A DNA stretch of 64,000 bases, taken from assembly GCF_900112705.1 (NCBI RefSeq), contig NZ_FOMR01000003.1, positions 62,001 through 126,000 on the forward strand, written 5' to 3'. The notes under the pieces are model-generated. The model saw only the letters and a program-made list of their open reading frames with translations, had not been told where the DNA came from and ran no database searches. The position numbers and the translations under genes were made by a program. Position 1 is the first letter of the stretch; each line of letters opens with the position of its first letter. Below, piece by piece: positions 36,519 through 45,620 of the stretch. Source of the stretch: Lentibacillus persicus (GTDB lineage: Bacteria > Bacillota > Bacilli > Bacillales > Amphibacillaceae).

Positions 36519-36541
36519 CATTATTAAATTCTTAATAACGA
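36519..36541 (-). terminator. AT-rich hairpin after epsB
   Basis: On the minus strand TTATTAA and TTTAATAA form a short A/T stem followed after TGG by TTTTTGG. It lies between epsB and the EAR-like RNA and may be a weak attenuator that limits unmodified transcription. Confidence 0.4.
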
Positions 36542-36563
36542 ACACAAGTGGTAAAATTTTTTG

Positions 36564-37223
36564 TTACTTTTCATTCATTATGATGCCTGTGAGATCGGCT
36601 TGAGAGAGCTCCAGGACCCTTCGTGCATCAGCTGCCTGTTCGATTTGCGTTTTTCCGCGACGGAGAACTAATACAACACCGCTGCATTGATTTGCAAGGA
36701 CGCGTGTTTCGGTTGAATGCAGAATCGGCGGCGAATCAATCAGCACTTTGTCATAAACCTTACCGGCCTTATCCAGAAGGGCGGTCATTAATCCGTTGCC
36801 CAATACTTCAGCAGGATTCGTCGTGATTGATCCGCTCGTCAAGATATCCAGCTGACCAACACCTGAGCTGCAGACCGCTTCACTGAATTTTTTATCACCT
36901 TTAAGGATATCCGTAAGACCCGGGCTTTCTGATTTTTTAAAAATATGATGAATGGCTGGTTTTCTTAAATTTGCATCGATGAGAAGCACTTTTTCTTTCT
37001 GCTGGGACAGCGAAACCGCCAAATTCGTTATGGCAGTCGATTTGCCTTCATTTTTGCCGGGAGAGGTGAATAATAAAATCAGATTATCGCTTTCTCCGGT
37101 GGTGAATTTGATATTTGCCCGGATTGTGCGAAATTGATCCGATATAATCGACTCGGGATTTGAATGGGTAACAAGGTTTTGCTTTTTTCGTTTTACGGCT
37201 TTCATGCGTTTATTTAATATCAA
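36564..37223 (-). CDS. epsB: EpsB-like protein tyrosine kinase (BY-kinase)
   Basis: A 219-residue cytoplasmic P-loop kinase. SPGKNEGKST (Walker A), VLLIDANLRKP (Walker A') and KVLIDSPP (Walker B) are present. The start is set at the TTG at 37223, because GAGGTG lies 6 nt upstream and this gives MILNKRMK, like the MILRKK start of B. subtilis EpsB as recalled. GTG at 37232 is inside the ribosome site. The protein ends in TGIIMNEK with no C-terminal tyrosine cluster, which such kinases usually autophosphorylate. It works with EpsA. Confidence 0.88.
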   Translation of the reverse strand: MILNKRMKAVKRKKQNLVTHSNPESIISDQFRTIRANIKFTTGESDNLILLFTSPGKNEGKSTAITNLAVSLSQQKEKVLLIDANLRKPAIHHIFKKSESPGLTDILKGDKKFSEAVCSSGVGQLDILTSGSITTNPAEVLGNGLMTALLDKAGKVYDKVLIDSPPILHSTETRVLANQCSGVVLVLRRGKTQIEQAADARRVLELSQADLTGIIMNEK

Positions 37224-37947
37224 CAGTCTCACCTCTGACAGCCATTTCCTTTGTTTTTTTCTTCTTATTTACGAATTTGCGTTTCGTCATATTTGAAATG
37301 GTTCCAAGTACAGGGACACCTAAAATGTCTTCTGCTTCGTCTTCCTTTCTGATGGCGCCGTCCATGGCATCCAGTATAAACACGAGTCCTATCCCGGTCA
37401 TAAGCCCGAAGACAATCGCCATGATTAAGGTGCGATTTTGATCGGTATTAATCGGCGCTGTGTTCAATTCCGCCTCAGACAGCAGCTGCACCCCTTTGAA
37501 ATCAAGAATTTGTTTAATTTCTTGTTTAAACATTGCTGCAGTGGAATTGGCAATATTCATCGCCGTTTCCGGATCGCTGTCCGTGGCTTTAATGCTGACC
37601 ACCTGCGACTCCTCTATTTGCGTTACTTCAATTTGACCTGCGATTTGGCCGGGGCTTCTCGCCAATTGAAGCTCATTTGCTACTGTTTCCATAATCATTG
37701 GGTCAGTGATCATCACCATCAGTGTGTTCATATCCATTTCTTCTTCACCTGTTCCGATAATGACACGGGTAGACGTTTCGTATAGCGGTGTGCTGTTCAT
37801 ATTGCTGTAAATGTAGCCGCCCGCTCCTGCAATAAGTGTCACAAGCAAAATAATCCAAAATCGTTTTTTAATGAGAGTGAAATACTCGCGCAAATTGATC
37901 TCTTTTGGGCCCTGATCTTTAAAATGATGCTCGTTTATCTTGTGCAA
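37210..37947 (-). CDS. epsA: EpsA-like chain-length regulator / kinase activator
   Basis: A 245-residue Wzz-domain membrane protein. Membrane segments lie near residues 30-50 (FWIILLVTLIAGAGGYIYS) and 170-190 (LIMAIVFGLMTGIGLVFIL), with an outside loop between them. The short cytoplasmic tail ends KKKKTKEMAVRGETVDIK and would activate EpsB. The start is TTG with GGGTGA 5 nt upstream; no ATG fits. It is the first gene of the operon and overlaps epsB by 14 nt. The promoter and two SinR-type operators lie upstream. Confidence 0.88.
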   Translation of the reverse strand: MHKINEHHFKDQGPKEINLREYFTLIKKRFWIILLVTLIAGAGGYIYSNMNSTPLYETSTRVIIGTGEEEMDMNTLMVMITDPMIMETVANELQLARSPGQIAGQIEVTQIEESQVVSIKATDSDPETAMNIANSTAAMFKQEIKQILDFKGVQLLSEAELNTAPINTDQNRTLIMAIVFGLMTGIGLVFILDAMDGAIRKEDEAEDILGVPVLGTISNMTKRKFVNKKKKTKEMAVRGETVDIK

Positions 37948-38001
37948 TCAACTCACCCTATCTTTCTATGGAATATTAGCGTATTCTGGAGATTTTATAT
38001 T

Positions 38002-38017
38002 ATTCGTTATAAAGAAC
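38002..38017. promoter_or_regulatory. SinR-type operator, eps leader
   Basis: ATTCGTTATAAAGAAC fits the local palindrome GTTCnTTATAAnGAAC at all but the first base. It lies about 50 bp downstream of the eps -10, in the leader of epsA, 55 bp before the start codon. A second operator near the promoter would allow cooperative SinR binding, as inferred. Confidence 0.6.
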
Positions 38018-38066
38018 ATTTAAATTAAAAAAATTTGGACCGATATTTCCGCATTTATTAGTTTAA

Positions 38067-38095
38067 AGTATAGTTCTTTATAATGAACATGTCAA
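38067..38095 (-). promoter_or_regulatory. eps operon sigma-A promoter with SinR-type operator in the spacer
   Basis: On the minus strand TTGACA (38090-38095) and TATACT (38067-38072) are 17 nt apart, a near-perfect sigma-A promoter. The spacer is almost exactly the palindrome GTTCATTATAAAGAAC (38073-38088), which read from the other strand contains GTTCTTT, the SinR box. A repressor bound there would cover both polymerase contacts. The transcript would carry about 110 nt before epsA. Confidence 0.85.
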
Positions 38096-38284
38096 TGGTT
38101 TTTTTAAATAAATTTTAACAAGTTCCGTTAACCCCCTATTTAAATGATCTCAAATAAGAACACACTTATATATTAAATGCAGGCTTGGGGTCCGTCAAGT
38201 TTTATTTGCAGTTCTCTGGGCAGGCAAATTATTGGAACTGGATTTCAGAAGGTCGTATCATTTTGATCAAGGAGTGAATGATCT

Positions 38285-39286
38285 ATGCCAAACAAAACAT
38301 TCAACACTATTCCACTCTCTGTTCTGGACCTTGCCAACGTTCTTGAAGACGGGACGCCGGCACAGGCATTTGAAAATAGTGTGGATTTAGCACGAAACGT
38401 GGAAAAGTTCGGATTTAACCGTTACTGGCTTGCCGAACATCACAATATGCCGGGTATTGCCAGCTCAGCTACATCGGTACTGATTGGCCATATCGCAGGC
38501 GCGACAAATGAGATGCGCATCGGTTCAGGCGGTGTTATGCTCCCGAACCACGCTTCCCTCGTTATCGCTGAGCAATTCGGTACACTCGAAACACTCTACC
38601 CAGGGCGTATTGACCTTGGCCTAGGCCGGGCGCCAGGGACTGACCAGGCAACAGCCTATGCGTTGCGCCGCACGTTGAACCAGCGTGTCGAAGATTTTCC
38701 GATGCAAGTTGAAGAGCTGGAAAATTATTTCGCCGGTACAGCCGGTGTGCGCAGTGTGCCCGGCGAAGGATTAGACATTCCAATCTGGCTTCTTGGATCA
38801 AGTGGGTTCAGTGCCCAGCTTTCTGCCCAAAAAGGACTGCCGTTTTCATTTGCAAGCCACTTCGCACCTGATAACACCATTGCTGCACTCAACCTTTACC
38901 GTGACAACTTCCAGCCGTCCGAAGTGCTGGATGAGCCATATGCGATGATTGGCGCCAACGTAATAGCAGCTGACACGGATGAACAAGCGCGATACCTGGC
39001 GACATCACAGCAGCAGCAATTCTTGAGTATCCGCCGCGGCCAGCCGACCAAGCTGCAGCCGCCGATTGAGGATATCGATGCTGTTTGGTCCGAGATGGAA
39101 AAGCAGGCTGTCCAACAGTCGATCAATTCCTTCTCGACGATTGTCGGCAGCAAAGAAACGGTTAAGCAGGAACTTGAACGCCTGCTAAACGAGACAGAAG
39201 CTGATGAAATCATCATCTCTTCACAAATATATGATCACAAGGCCCGCGTTCGCTCGTATGAAATCCTGAGTGAATTGATGGAATAG
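38285..39286 (+). CDS. LLM-class flavin-dependent monooxygenase (YhbW-like)
   Basis: A 333-residue luciferase-like protein: [20 protein letters not shown] at the start, [36 protein letters not shown] and [15 protein letters not shown] are typical of the bacterial group 1 luciferase-like (YhbW/YvbT) proteins. Such enzymes use reduced flavin; the substrate is unknown. AAGGAG lies 11 nt before the ATG. It is divergent from the eps operon over a 337-nt gap, most of which belongs to eps control, and ends at a strong terminator. No role in matrix production is implied. Confidence 0.9.
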   Translation: MPNKTFNTIPLSVLDLANVLEDGTPAQAFENSVDLARNVEKFGFNRYWLAEHHNMPGIASSATSVLIGHIAGATNEMRIGSGGVMLPNHASLVIAEQFGTLETLYPGRIDLGLGRAPGTDQATAYALRRTLNQRVEDFPMQVEELENYFAGTAGVRSVPGEGLDIPIWLLGSSGFSAQLSAQKGLPFSFASHFAPDNTIAALNLYRDNFQPSEVLDEPYAMIGANVIAADTDEQARYLATSQQQQFLSIRRGQPTKLQPPIEDIDAVWSEMEKQAVQQSINSFSTIVGSKETVKQELERLLNETEADEIIISSQIYDHKARVRSYEILSELME

Positions 39287-39292
39287 TGACTT

Positions 39293-39321
39293 AAAAAACC
39301 TGGCGATTGCCAGGTTTTTTT
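39293..39321 (+). terminator. Terminator of the luciferase-like gene
   Basis: AAAAAACCTGGC and GCCAGGTTTTTTT form a stem with a 4-5 nt loop, 6 nt after the stop codon; the U-run makes it a standard factor-independent terminator. Confidence 0.9.
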
Positions 39322-39420
39322 GTTTGGCTCTTTTCGTAAATTTTGTTGCTTTTTAACCTTCACAGTTTTCATAAACTGCGAACTAGTAAGTGCCACGCCC
39401 ACCGCTTCGGAAATACACTT

Positions 39421-39735
39421 GAATGCTTAAAGCCGCTCCGGCAATATACTTCGCTTTCCATGGGCACGGCCTCAGCCTCCTCAGAAAGCAAAGACCGCTT
39501 TCTTGCGGGGTCTTCGGACACGTGCTGTTCCCATAGGAGTCTTCGTATATTGCCTGCGCTACGAAACAATTTTTTGCATGGCAGTACATGAGCAAACAAC
39601 CTTAGCGTAGGAAATACATGCCGACTCCTGCGGGAGCATAGGCATAGGTGAGACCCCGCAGGGCGCAGCCCGAGGAGGCTCACCAGCCGCCCGCGGAAAG
39701 CGGCATGTATTTCCGGAGCGGTATTTTTAGCACTC
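39421..39735. repeat. Palindromic interspersed repeat, copy 2
   Basis: A 315-bp element sharing its first 50 bases almost exactly with copy 1 (GCTTAAAGCCGCTCCGGCAA onward) and ending GGAAAGC...CCGGAGCGG...AGCACTC, the reverse complement of its start. Just before it, CCGCTTCGGAAATACACTT (39402-39420) looks like part of an end from a further copy. It takes up most of the 707-nt gap before the flavodoxin-like gene; I see nothing else in 39736-39990. Confidence 0.8.
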
Positions 39736-39993
39736 AGTGATAATTAGAAAGAGTTCACTGGTTCGCACTTTACATCCAGTACGAAGCAGATAACAACAAT
39801 CTATACGAAAACAGCCTTTAGTTTATATCAGCCGGTCTTCAATTGTAAACTTTAGCGAAATCACTGCAAATTTGAGCATGCCACCACGGTGAAGATGGCA
39901 CACGAGCCACATGTGCCTTTTCTGAATGACTCAGCAAAACTTGAAGATACTAAAGAAGATTATTCTAAACCATCAGCAAAGGAGACATGAACA

Positions 39994-40602
39994 GTGGCAG
40001 ACGTAAAATTAGCCATCGTTTACTACAGTTCTACCGGAACGAATTATAAGATGGCCCAATGGGCGGAAAAAGCAGCAGAAGATGCAGGTGCTGAAACAAA
40101 ACTGATGAAAGTGCCTGAACTGGCGCCGGAAGAAGCGATCGCTTCCAACCCATTATGGAAAGATCATTATGAAGCAACCAAAGAAGTGCCCGAAGCAACA
40201 TCGGACGACCTCGAATGGGCTGATGCGATAATATTCAGCGCGCCGACACGCTTTGGCAACCTGCCGGCACAAATGAAGAATTTCCTTGATACACAAGGGG
40301 GCCTTTGGGCATCCGGCAAAACGGTTAACAAAGTTGTCAGTGGCATGACATCAGCCCAAAATCCACATGGCGGCCAGGAAGCAACGCTGCTTTCACTATA
40401 CACCTCCATGATGCACTGGGGCACCATCATTGTGACACCGGGCTATTCAGATGACTCTATTTTTGCAGCCGGCGGCAACCCTTATGGGGCAAGCGTTTCC
40501 GTTGACCAGGACGGCAACATGGTTGAAGACGTTGAAGGCGCAGTTTCCCATCAAGCCCGGCGCATAGTCGATGTGGCATCCCGTGTTGTGCAGGGCAGCT
40601 GA
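39994..40602 (+). CDS. wrbA: NAD(P)H:quinone oxidoreductase, WrbA family
   Basis: A 202-residue flavodoxin-like protein. YYSSTGTNYKMAQWAEKAA is the FMN phosphate loop; PTRFGNLPAQMKNFLDTQGGLW and the late AGGNPYGASVS are WrbA signatures. It would reduce quinones by two electrons and limit oxidative damage. The start is GTG at 39994 with GGAG 9 nt upstream; a nearby ATG is in another frame. It ends at a strong terminator. Confidence 0.92.
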   Translation: MADVKLAIVYYSSTGTNYKMAQWAEKAAEDAGAETKLMKVPELAPEEAIASNPLWKDHYEATKEVPEATSDDLEWADAIIFSAPTRFGNLPAQMKNFLDTQGGLWASGKTVNKVVSGMTSAQNPHGGQEATLLSLYTSMMHWGTIIVTPGYSDDSIFAAGGNPYGASVSVDQDGNMVEDVEGAVSHQARRIVDVASRVVQGS

Positions 40603-40607
40603 TTTTT

Positions 40608-40646
40608 AAAAAGCCGCATTCCCTCATTTTGAGGTTTGCGGCTTTT
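40608..40646 (+). terminator. Terminator of wrbA
   Basis: AAAAAGCCGCA pairs with TGCGGCTTTT, with an inner CCTCA/TGAGG stem; it starts 5 nt after the stop codon. Confidence 0.85.
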
Positions 40647-40749
40647 GATATATTCACTCTTAAATTGTGGACTTCAGCCAGCATATGACCGAACAACAGC
40701 CCTTTACACAGAAAAGCACACGAGCCAAAATGCTCTTATGCTTTTAAAA

Positions 40750-41664
40750 TTATTGCATAGCCCCGAGTTTCACAGCGATGTCTGCACCGACACGGGCATT
40801 ATGTTTCACGAGCGCAATGTTAGCATCAAGGCTTTTGCCGCCAGTGAGTTCTTTTACTTTTGCCAGCATAAACGGTGTCACATCCTTGCCGGTTATACCA
40901 TTGGCTTCAGCTTCTTCCAAAGCCTGAGAAATGACTGCGTCTATCTCTTCTTCTGCCATTGCATGTGCTTCTGGAATCGGATTGGCAATCACAGCACCAC
41001 CGGACAGCCCTAAATCCCACTTCGTTTTCAGTGCCGCGGCGACTGTAGCAGGTTCGTCCGCACGGAAATTGACCGGAAACGGTGTCGTTCGTGTGTAGAA
41101 AGCGGGCAGGACGTCTGTTTCATAACCAATCACCGGGACGCCTTTTGTTTCCAGATACTCCATTGTTAAACCAAGATCAAGTATTGATTTGGCACCTGCG
41201 CAAATAACTGCAACGTTTGTTTTTGCCAGTTCCTCCAAATCTGCCGAAATATCCATCGATGTCTCAGCCCCACGGTGAACGCCGCCAATACCGCCGGTCA
41301 CAAACGTTTTGATCCCGGCAAGTTCAGCACAAACCATCGTAGCGGCCACAGTTGTCGCACCTTTTTGCCCAGTTGCCACAATATACGGCAAATCCCGGCG
41401 AGAAACTTTGGCGACACCTTCAGCCTGTCCAAAGCCCTCCAATTTTTCGTCGCTCAAGCCAATTTTTATTTTTCCATCCATAAGGGCAATTGTTGCCGGC
41501 ACTGCGCCATGATCCCGGATAATTTGTTCCACTTCACGGGCTGTTTCCACATTTTGCGGGTATGGCATGCCATGCGAAATAATTGTTGATTCGAGTGCGA
41601 CTACAGGTTTTCCTTGTTCTTTTGCCTTACTGACTTCTTCTGATAGCACTAAATATTGATTCAT
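40750..41664 (-). CDS. psuG: Pseudouridine-5'-phosphate glycosidase
   Basis: A 304-residue PsuG enzyme. [40 protein letters not shown] (catalytic Lys region) and [14 protein letters not shown] are family signatures. It splits pseudouridine-5'-phosphate into uracil and ribose-5-phosphate. The kinase that makes its substrate is encoded just upstream and overlaps by 4 nt. Length is normal. Confidence 0.95.
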   Translation of the reverse strand: MNQYLVLSEEVSKAKEQGKPVVALESTIISHGMPYPQNVETAREVEQIIRDHGAVPATIALMDGKIKIGLSDEKLEGFGQAEGVAKVSRRDLPYIVATGQKGATTVAATMVCAELAGIKTFVTGGIGGVHRGAETSMDISADLEELAKTNVAVICAGAKSILDLGLTMEYLETKGVPVIGYETDVLPAFYTRTTPFPVNFRADEPATVAAALKTKWDLGLSGGAVIANPIPEAHAMAEEEIDAVISQALEEAEANGITGKDVTPFMLAKVKELTGGKSLDANIALVKHNARVGADIAVKLGAMQ

Positions 41665-42746
41665 TTAAGTTCCTCCATATCATCTTGTAGTTGTGACACG
41701 GATAGTTCCGGTCTTACCGTATAGCCTGACATTAATGTCTTCGTTGCATTGACGACAGCTGTCCACGCTATTTTTGCAAGTTCTTCCTCATTCAGCCACG
41801 CATAAGCAACACCTGCAGAAAAGGCATCACCGGCGCCGGTTACGTCTGCAATCTCATCCAGTTGAACAGCTGAGACATGGTGAATGCCTTCTGTCTGGTT
41901 CCCAATTACTGCGCCTTCTTTGCCATTCGTGATGACAACATTTTGAACAGCCGATTCAAGCCATTTGGCGGTCAGTTCATGCATTGAAAATTGACCCTGG
42001 AAAAAAGCCTCTGATTCCGTTTTGTTTGTAATCAGCCACGTCACACCGCTCAATTCTGCCGGCAGCCGCTCCATCTTAGGTGCCGAAACGGTTACAATAA
42101 TCAGCGGTATGTCATGACTGGCTGCAAATTGGGCCAAAAAAGCAAGCGTTTCTTTCGGGCAATTCAAATCAGCTAAAATGCATCGGGCCTGCAGCAAAAC
42201 GGGTACATGCGCCTTGATCCATTCAGGTATCATCAAATCAAAAATTTCCATATCAGCAAATCCATAAACCAAATCCCCGGATTGATCGAGAACAGCTGTA
42301 TAGGAACCGGTCGTTTCCTCAGTAAAATGCGTCACATCTTCAAGATTCATGTAAGGCGCAGAGGCTTCCTTTATATAATCCCAGTCTTTATCCGTTCCGC
42401 TCACCGTGAGCAGTTTCGTATTGACATCGAGCTTTCCGAGATTTTCTGCAATATTGCGTGCCACACCGCCGGCATTCTGTTCCGAACGAACCGGGTTTGA
42501 GGTTCCTTCTCCCAGCGGCACTTTTGCATAAAATTTCCGGTCAATATTGGCACCGCCAATACAAATAACTTCTTTCAATTCATTCAAAATATAAGCTTTG
42601 CCCTTGATGTACCCTTTTTTCATCAGCCCTGAAATAAGATTGGCCACAGATGGGCGGGATAAATCCAGGGCTTCTGCCAGCTCCTGCTGCGAGATATAAG
42701 GGTTTTTTTTAATCAGCTGAAAAAGTTTGCGTTCGCGTTCATTCAT
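41661..42746 (-). CDS. psuK: Pseudouridine kinase with N-terminal helix-turn-helix
   Basis: A 361-residue PfkB-family kinase. Residues 1-55 ([42 protein letters not shown]) are a winged helix of the MarR/AsnC type. The rest is a ribokinase fold with [30 protein letters not shown] and the catalytic [12 protein letters not shown]. The HTH fusion occurs in many homologues and suggests self-regulation. The ATG at 42746 has GAAGGT 8 nt upstream and is preferred over 42764. Confidence 0.9.
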   Translation of the reverse strand: MNERERKLFQLIKKNPYISQQELAEALDLSRPSVANLISGLMKKGYIKGKAYILNELKEVICIGGANIDRKFYAKVPLGEGTSNPVRSEQNAGGVARNIAENLGKLDVNTKLLTVSGTDKDWDYIKEASAPYMNLEDVTHFTEETTGSYTAVLDQSGDLVYGFADMEIFDLMIPEWIKAHVPVLLQARCILADLNCPKETLAFLAQFAASHDIPLIIVTVSAPKMERLPAELSGVTWLITNKTESEAFFQGQFSMHELTAKWLESAVQNVVITNGKEGAVIGNQTEGIHHVSAVQLDEIADVTGAGDAFSAGVAYAWLNEEELAKIAWTAVVNATKTLMSGYTVRPELSVSQLQDDMEELK

Positions 42747-42785
42747 GTGGCAACCTTCTCTCAAACATTTGTTTACATTATAAAC

Positions 42786-43220
42786 TTATGTTTGATTAGC
42801 GTCAAGTTTATTATTAAGATACTGTTTAACATAGCTGACAGCTTCGTCGCTGAGCCAGTCTGTATTAACCTGTGTGTCCTCTTCATTTCTTAATTTGAGA
42901 ATCAGCTGCGGATCGTAATCAATGTACCGCTCAATCGATTCTGCCCGAATCTTCCGCCGGGGCAACACGAGCGATCCTCTGTCAATCGACATAATATTAT
43001 CATCCACACGAATATAATCCCGCTGTTCCCGCATTATATAATCAAAACCCCGGAAAACCGAAAACAGGAAAACCGCTGCCGTACTTATAAGTATAATTGG
43101 ATGAAGTTGCCCATTTAATAATGCCTCCACCACAAGCACCAAAATAAAGACAGCCGCATTGCCAAAAGATTTCAGACTTTGTTTCAACCATTTTTCATGA
43201 TTTGCATACTTAAATGACAT
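42786..43220 (-). CDS. Uncharacterised membrane protein
   Basis: A 144-residue protein. Two hydrophobic segments lie near residues 22-38 and 40-58 (AAVFILVLVVEALL, IILISTAAVFLFSVF). Residues 65-144 are a charged soluble part (YIRVDDNIMSIDRGSLVLPRRKI) reminiscent of a PH-like fold found in small Bacillus membrane proteins. I do not recognise the family. It is 39 nt upstream of psuK on the same strand, but a link to pseudouridine breakdown is not evident. Confidence 0.7.
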   Translation of the reverse strand: MSFKYANHEKWLKQSLKSFGNAAVFILVLVVEALLNGQLHPIILISTAAVFLFSVFRGFDYIMREQRDYIRVDDNIMSIDRGSLVLPRRKIRAESIERYIDYDPQLILKLRNEEDTQVNTDWLSDEAVSYVKQYLNNKLDANQT

Positions 43221-43331
43221 AGGATATCATCGACTCCTTTATAATCGTTACGAAAATAAGCTGAATAATGTTTCATTTGCTTAAAACTTGTTATAGTAGA
43301 CTTAACGACTTATAAAAGTGAGGTTTTAGAG

Positions 43332-43787
43332 ATGAGTAACTTAATGATGGCCCAATTTAACACAACGCACAGTGCACTTATGAACGAGATTAAAGATGTC
43401 AGTGAGGAGGAGCTGAAAACCCAGCCGGAAGGGTTTAATAACACGATTCACTGGCATATCGGTCATGTACTGACAGCCAACGAAATGTTCTTGTTCGGAT
43501 TTCCGGAGAATACCGAGCACTTGCCTGAACATTACAATGATTTATTTGGCTATGGCTCCAAACCTGAAGACTGGCCTGAAGATGTGCCAAGTGCTGATGA
43601 ACTCGCAGGCCAATTAACCAATCAGCTGAAGCGGATTAAACAAATCCCCGAAGAAAAATTCGATGAAAAATTGCCGAAAGCCGTTATGGGTGCTCAAACG
43701 TTTGGTGAACTGGCAGCGCTGGCAGCATTTCACGAAGCAAATCATGTCGGCCGCATCAATGCCATGAAAAAAGTACTGAATAAATAA
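43332..43787 (+). CDS. DinB-family metal-binding protein
   Basis: A 151-residue four-helix protein. The likely metal ligands are His45 (IHWHIGHVL) and His134/His138 (AAFHEANHVGRINAM), the usual DinB/YfiT triad. Family members include thiol transferases and stress proteins; the exact activity is unknown. GAGG lies upstream of the ATG. It ends at a terminator shared with the convergent CoA-transferase gene. Confidence 0.88.
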   Translation: MSNLMMAQFNTTHSALMNEIKDVSEEELKTQPEGFNNTIHWHIGHVLTANEMFLFGFPENTEHLPEHYNDLFGYGSKPEDWPEDVPSADELAGQLTNQLKRIKQIPEEKFDEKLPKAVMGAQTFGELAALAAFHEANHVGRINAMKKVLNK

Positions 43788-43793
43788 TGAAAC

Positions 43794-43830
43794 AGAAAGG
43801 ACCACGCTTCCTCTTTGCGTGGTCCTTTCT
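43794..43830. terminator. Bidirectional terminator
   Basis: AGAAAGGACCACGC and GCGTGGTCCTTTCT form a 14-bp stem with a 9-nt loop, lying between the convergent genes ending at 43787 and 43865. Confidence 0.88.
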
Positions 43831-43864
43831 TTATATATGAACAGTCATAAGCAGTGTAATTTTC

Positions 43865-45379
43865 CTAAACGGTCTCCAACGCGCGCTCACGCATCGTGCC
43901 ATGCTCGGCAAAATTAGCATGCCACGAGAACGCTTTTTCAAGTACGTGCGGTGTTTGCCCGCCGCGCTTGAGGGCTTCATTGTAATACGCCCATAATTGA
44001 TCGCGATATAGCGGATGGGCACAATTTTCAATAATCTTCGGCACGCGCTCACGTGGTGCCAAGCCGCGAAGATCTGCGTATCCCTGTTCCGTTACAACAA
44101 CATCAACATCATGTTCCGTATGGTCGATATGGGAGGCAAACGGTACGATGCTGGAAATATTACCATCTTTTGCAATTGACTTCGTAACAAACACGGCAAG
44201 CTTGGCATTACGCGCAAAGTCACCTGATCCGCCGATACCATTCATCATTTTCGTCCCGGAAACATGCGTCGAATTGACATTGCCGTAAATATCAAATTCA
44301 AGCGCGGTATTGATTGAAATCAAACCAAGCCGGCGAATAATTTCCGGATGATTGGAAATCTCCTGTGGGCGCATGACCAATTTGTCACGGTATTTTTCAA
44401 AGTTGGAAAAGACCTTTTGCATTTTGTCTTCCGAGAGTGTAACGGAACAACATGACGCAAAATCGACTTTCCCGGCATCAATTAAATCAAATACGGCATC
44501 CTGCAACACTTCAGAGTAGACTTGCAGATTCTGAAATTCAGAATCCACCATGCCGTGAAGCACCGCATTGGCAACCGAGCCGATTCCGGATTGAAGCGGT
44601 GCCAGCTGTTCATCAAGACGGCCCGATTTAATTTCATCTCTAAGAAAATCAAGCAAATGATCGGCCATTATCTTTGTCTCTTCATCAGGCTGACCAATCG
44701 TTGATGGTGAATCCTCCTGATGCGTAAACACGATACCCTTAATTTTCGCCGGATCAATTTGAATACTTGAGTCGCCTATGCGGTCATCCGGCTTTGTAAG
44801 CGGGATTGGCTGGCGTTCACCTTGTTTTGCCGGACTGTACAAATCGTGAATGCCTTCAAGAAGCTCCGGCTGGGCCGTGTTGATTTCGACAATAATATTT
44901 TTGGCATTTTCAGCAAACACCAGTGAGTTGCCAATCGAAGTGGACGGAATTATCGTACCATCTTCGGTTATCGCAATCGCTTCCAAAATAGCATAATCAA
45001 TTGTTTCGATAACATCATGCCTGATCCATTCAGAGGTGTGTGACAAGTGATGATCGACAAACAGATGCTCACCTTGGTTAATTTTTTTACGCATAACCGG
45101 ATCTGCCTGAAATGGCAGTCGTTTATTAATGATATTTGCTTCAGCAAACATCTTATCAATATCAGACCCAAGTGATGCACCGGTGAATACGTTGACTTTA
45201 AAGGACTCGTCTTCTGCCCGTTCAACGAGTGCTGTTGGCACCGCTTTCACATCACCTGCACGTGTGAAACCGCTCATTCCCAGCGTCATGCCATCCTTGA
45301 TCCAAGATGCCGCATCTTGTGCCGATACAACACGATCATGGAGGCGCGCATCACGAATACGTTCTTTGTTAGCGTTCAT
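43865..45379 (-). CDS. Acetyl-CoA hydrolase / succinate:acetate CoA-transferase family
   Basis: A 504-residue class I CoA-transferase. MSGFTRAGDVKAVPTALVE, SGIGSVANAVLHGM and INTALEFDIYGNVNSTHVSG are family signatures; the Glu in the segment INTALEFDIYGNVNST or just before it would be the CoA-carrying residue. It moves CoA between acids such as acetate and succinate or releases it. The LytTR regulator gene lies upstream on the same strand across 241 nt with a repeated 12-bp sequence. Confidence 0.88.
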   Translation of the reverse strand: MNANKERIRDARLHDRVVSAQDAASWIKDGMTLGMSGFTRAGDVKAVPTALVERAEDESFKVNVFTGASLGSDIDKMFAEANIINKRLPFQADPVMRKKINQGEHLFVDHHLSHTSEWIRHDVIETIDYAILEAIAITEDGTIIPSTSIGNSLVFAENAKNIIVEINTAQPELLEGIHDLYSPAKQGERQPIPLTKPDDRIGDSSIQIDPAKIKGIVFTHQEDSPSTIGQPDEETKIMADHLLDFLRDEIKSGRLDEQLAPLQSGIGSVANAVLHGMVDSEFQNLQVYSEVLQDAVFDLIDAGKVDFASCCSVTLSEDKMQKVFSNFEKYRDKLVMRPQEISNHPEIIRRLGLISINTALEFDIYGNVNSTHVSGTKMMNGIGGSGDFARNAKLAVFVTKSIAKDGNISSIVPFASHIDHTEHDVDVVVTEQGYADLRGLAPRERVPKIIENCAHPLYRDQLWAYYNEALKRGGQTPHVLEKAFSWHANFAEHGTMRERALETV

Positions 45380-45620
45380 GATGTAACCCCTTTCTTTTTG
45401 AGTTATAGAACAATTTTAACGTATATGGTCAGGGGAGCTGGAGATTTTTGTGGGGAATAGCTATAATCACCGTGAAAGGATAAAATATATGGCTGAAGCA
45501 GCAAATTTTTGCAACGGGCAGATATTTTGCGGATGAATACAATTGAACGCGTCGGCGGGCCAGACTCCGGCTGAAGCAGCCATTTTCTGTCCAAAATAGC
45601 CTGGCAGCACCGCCGCTGTA

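Noticed and set aside
36528-36543. ATTCTTAATAACGAAC, resembling the SinR operator
   Set aside because: Two mismatches, no promoter there, and the bases are better explained as part of an AT hairpin after epsB.
39369-39683. ORF of 104 codons on the minus strand
   Set aside because: Same reason: palindromic repeat copy 2, with no homologous frame in copy 1.
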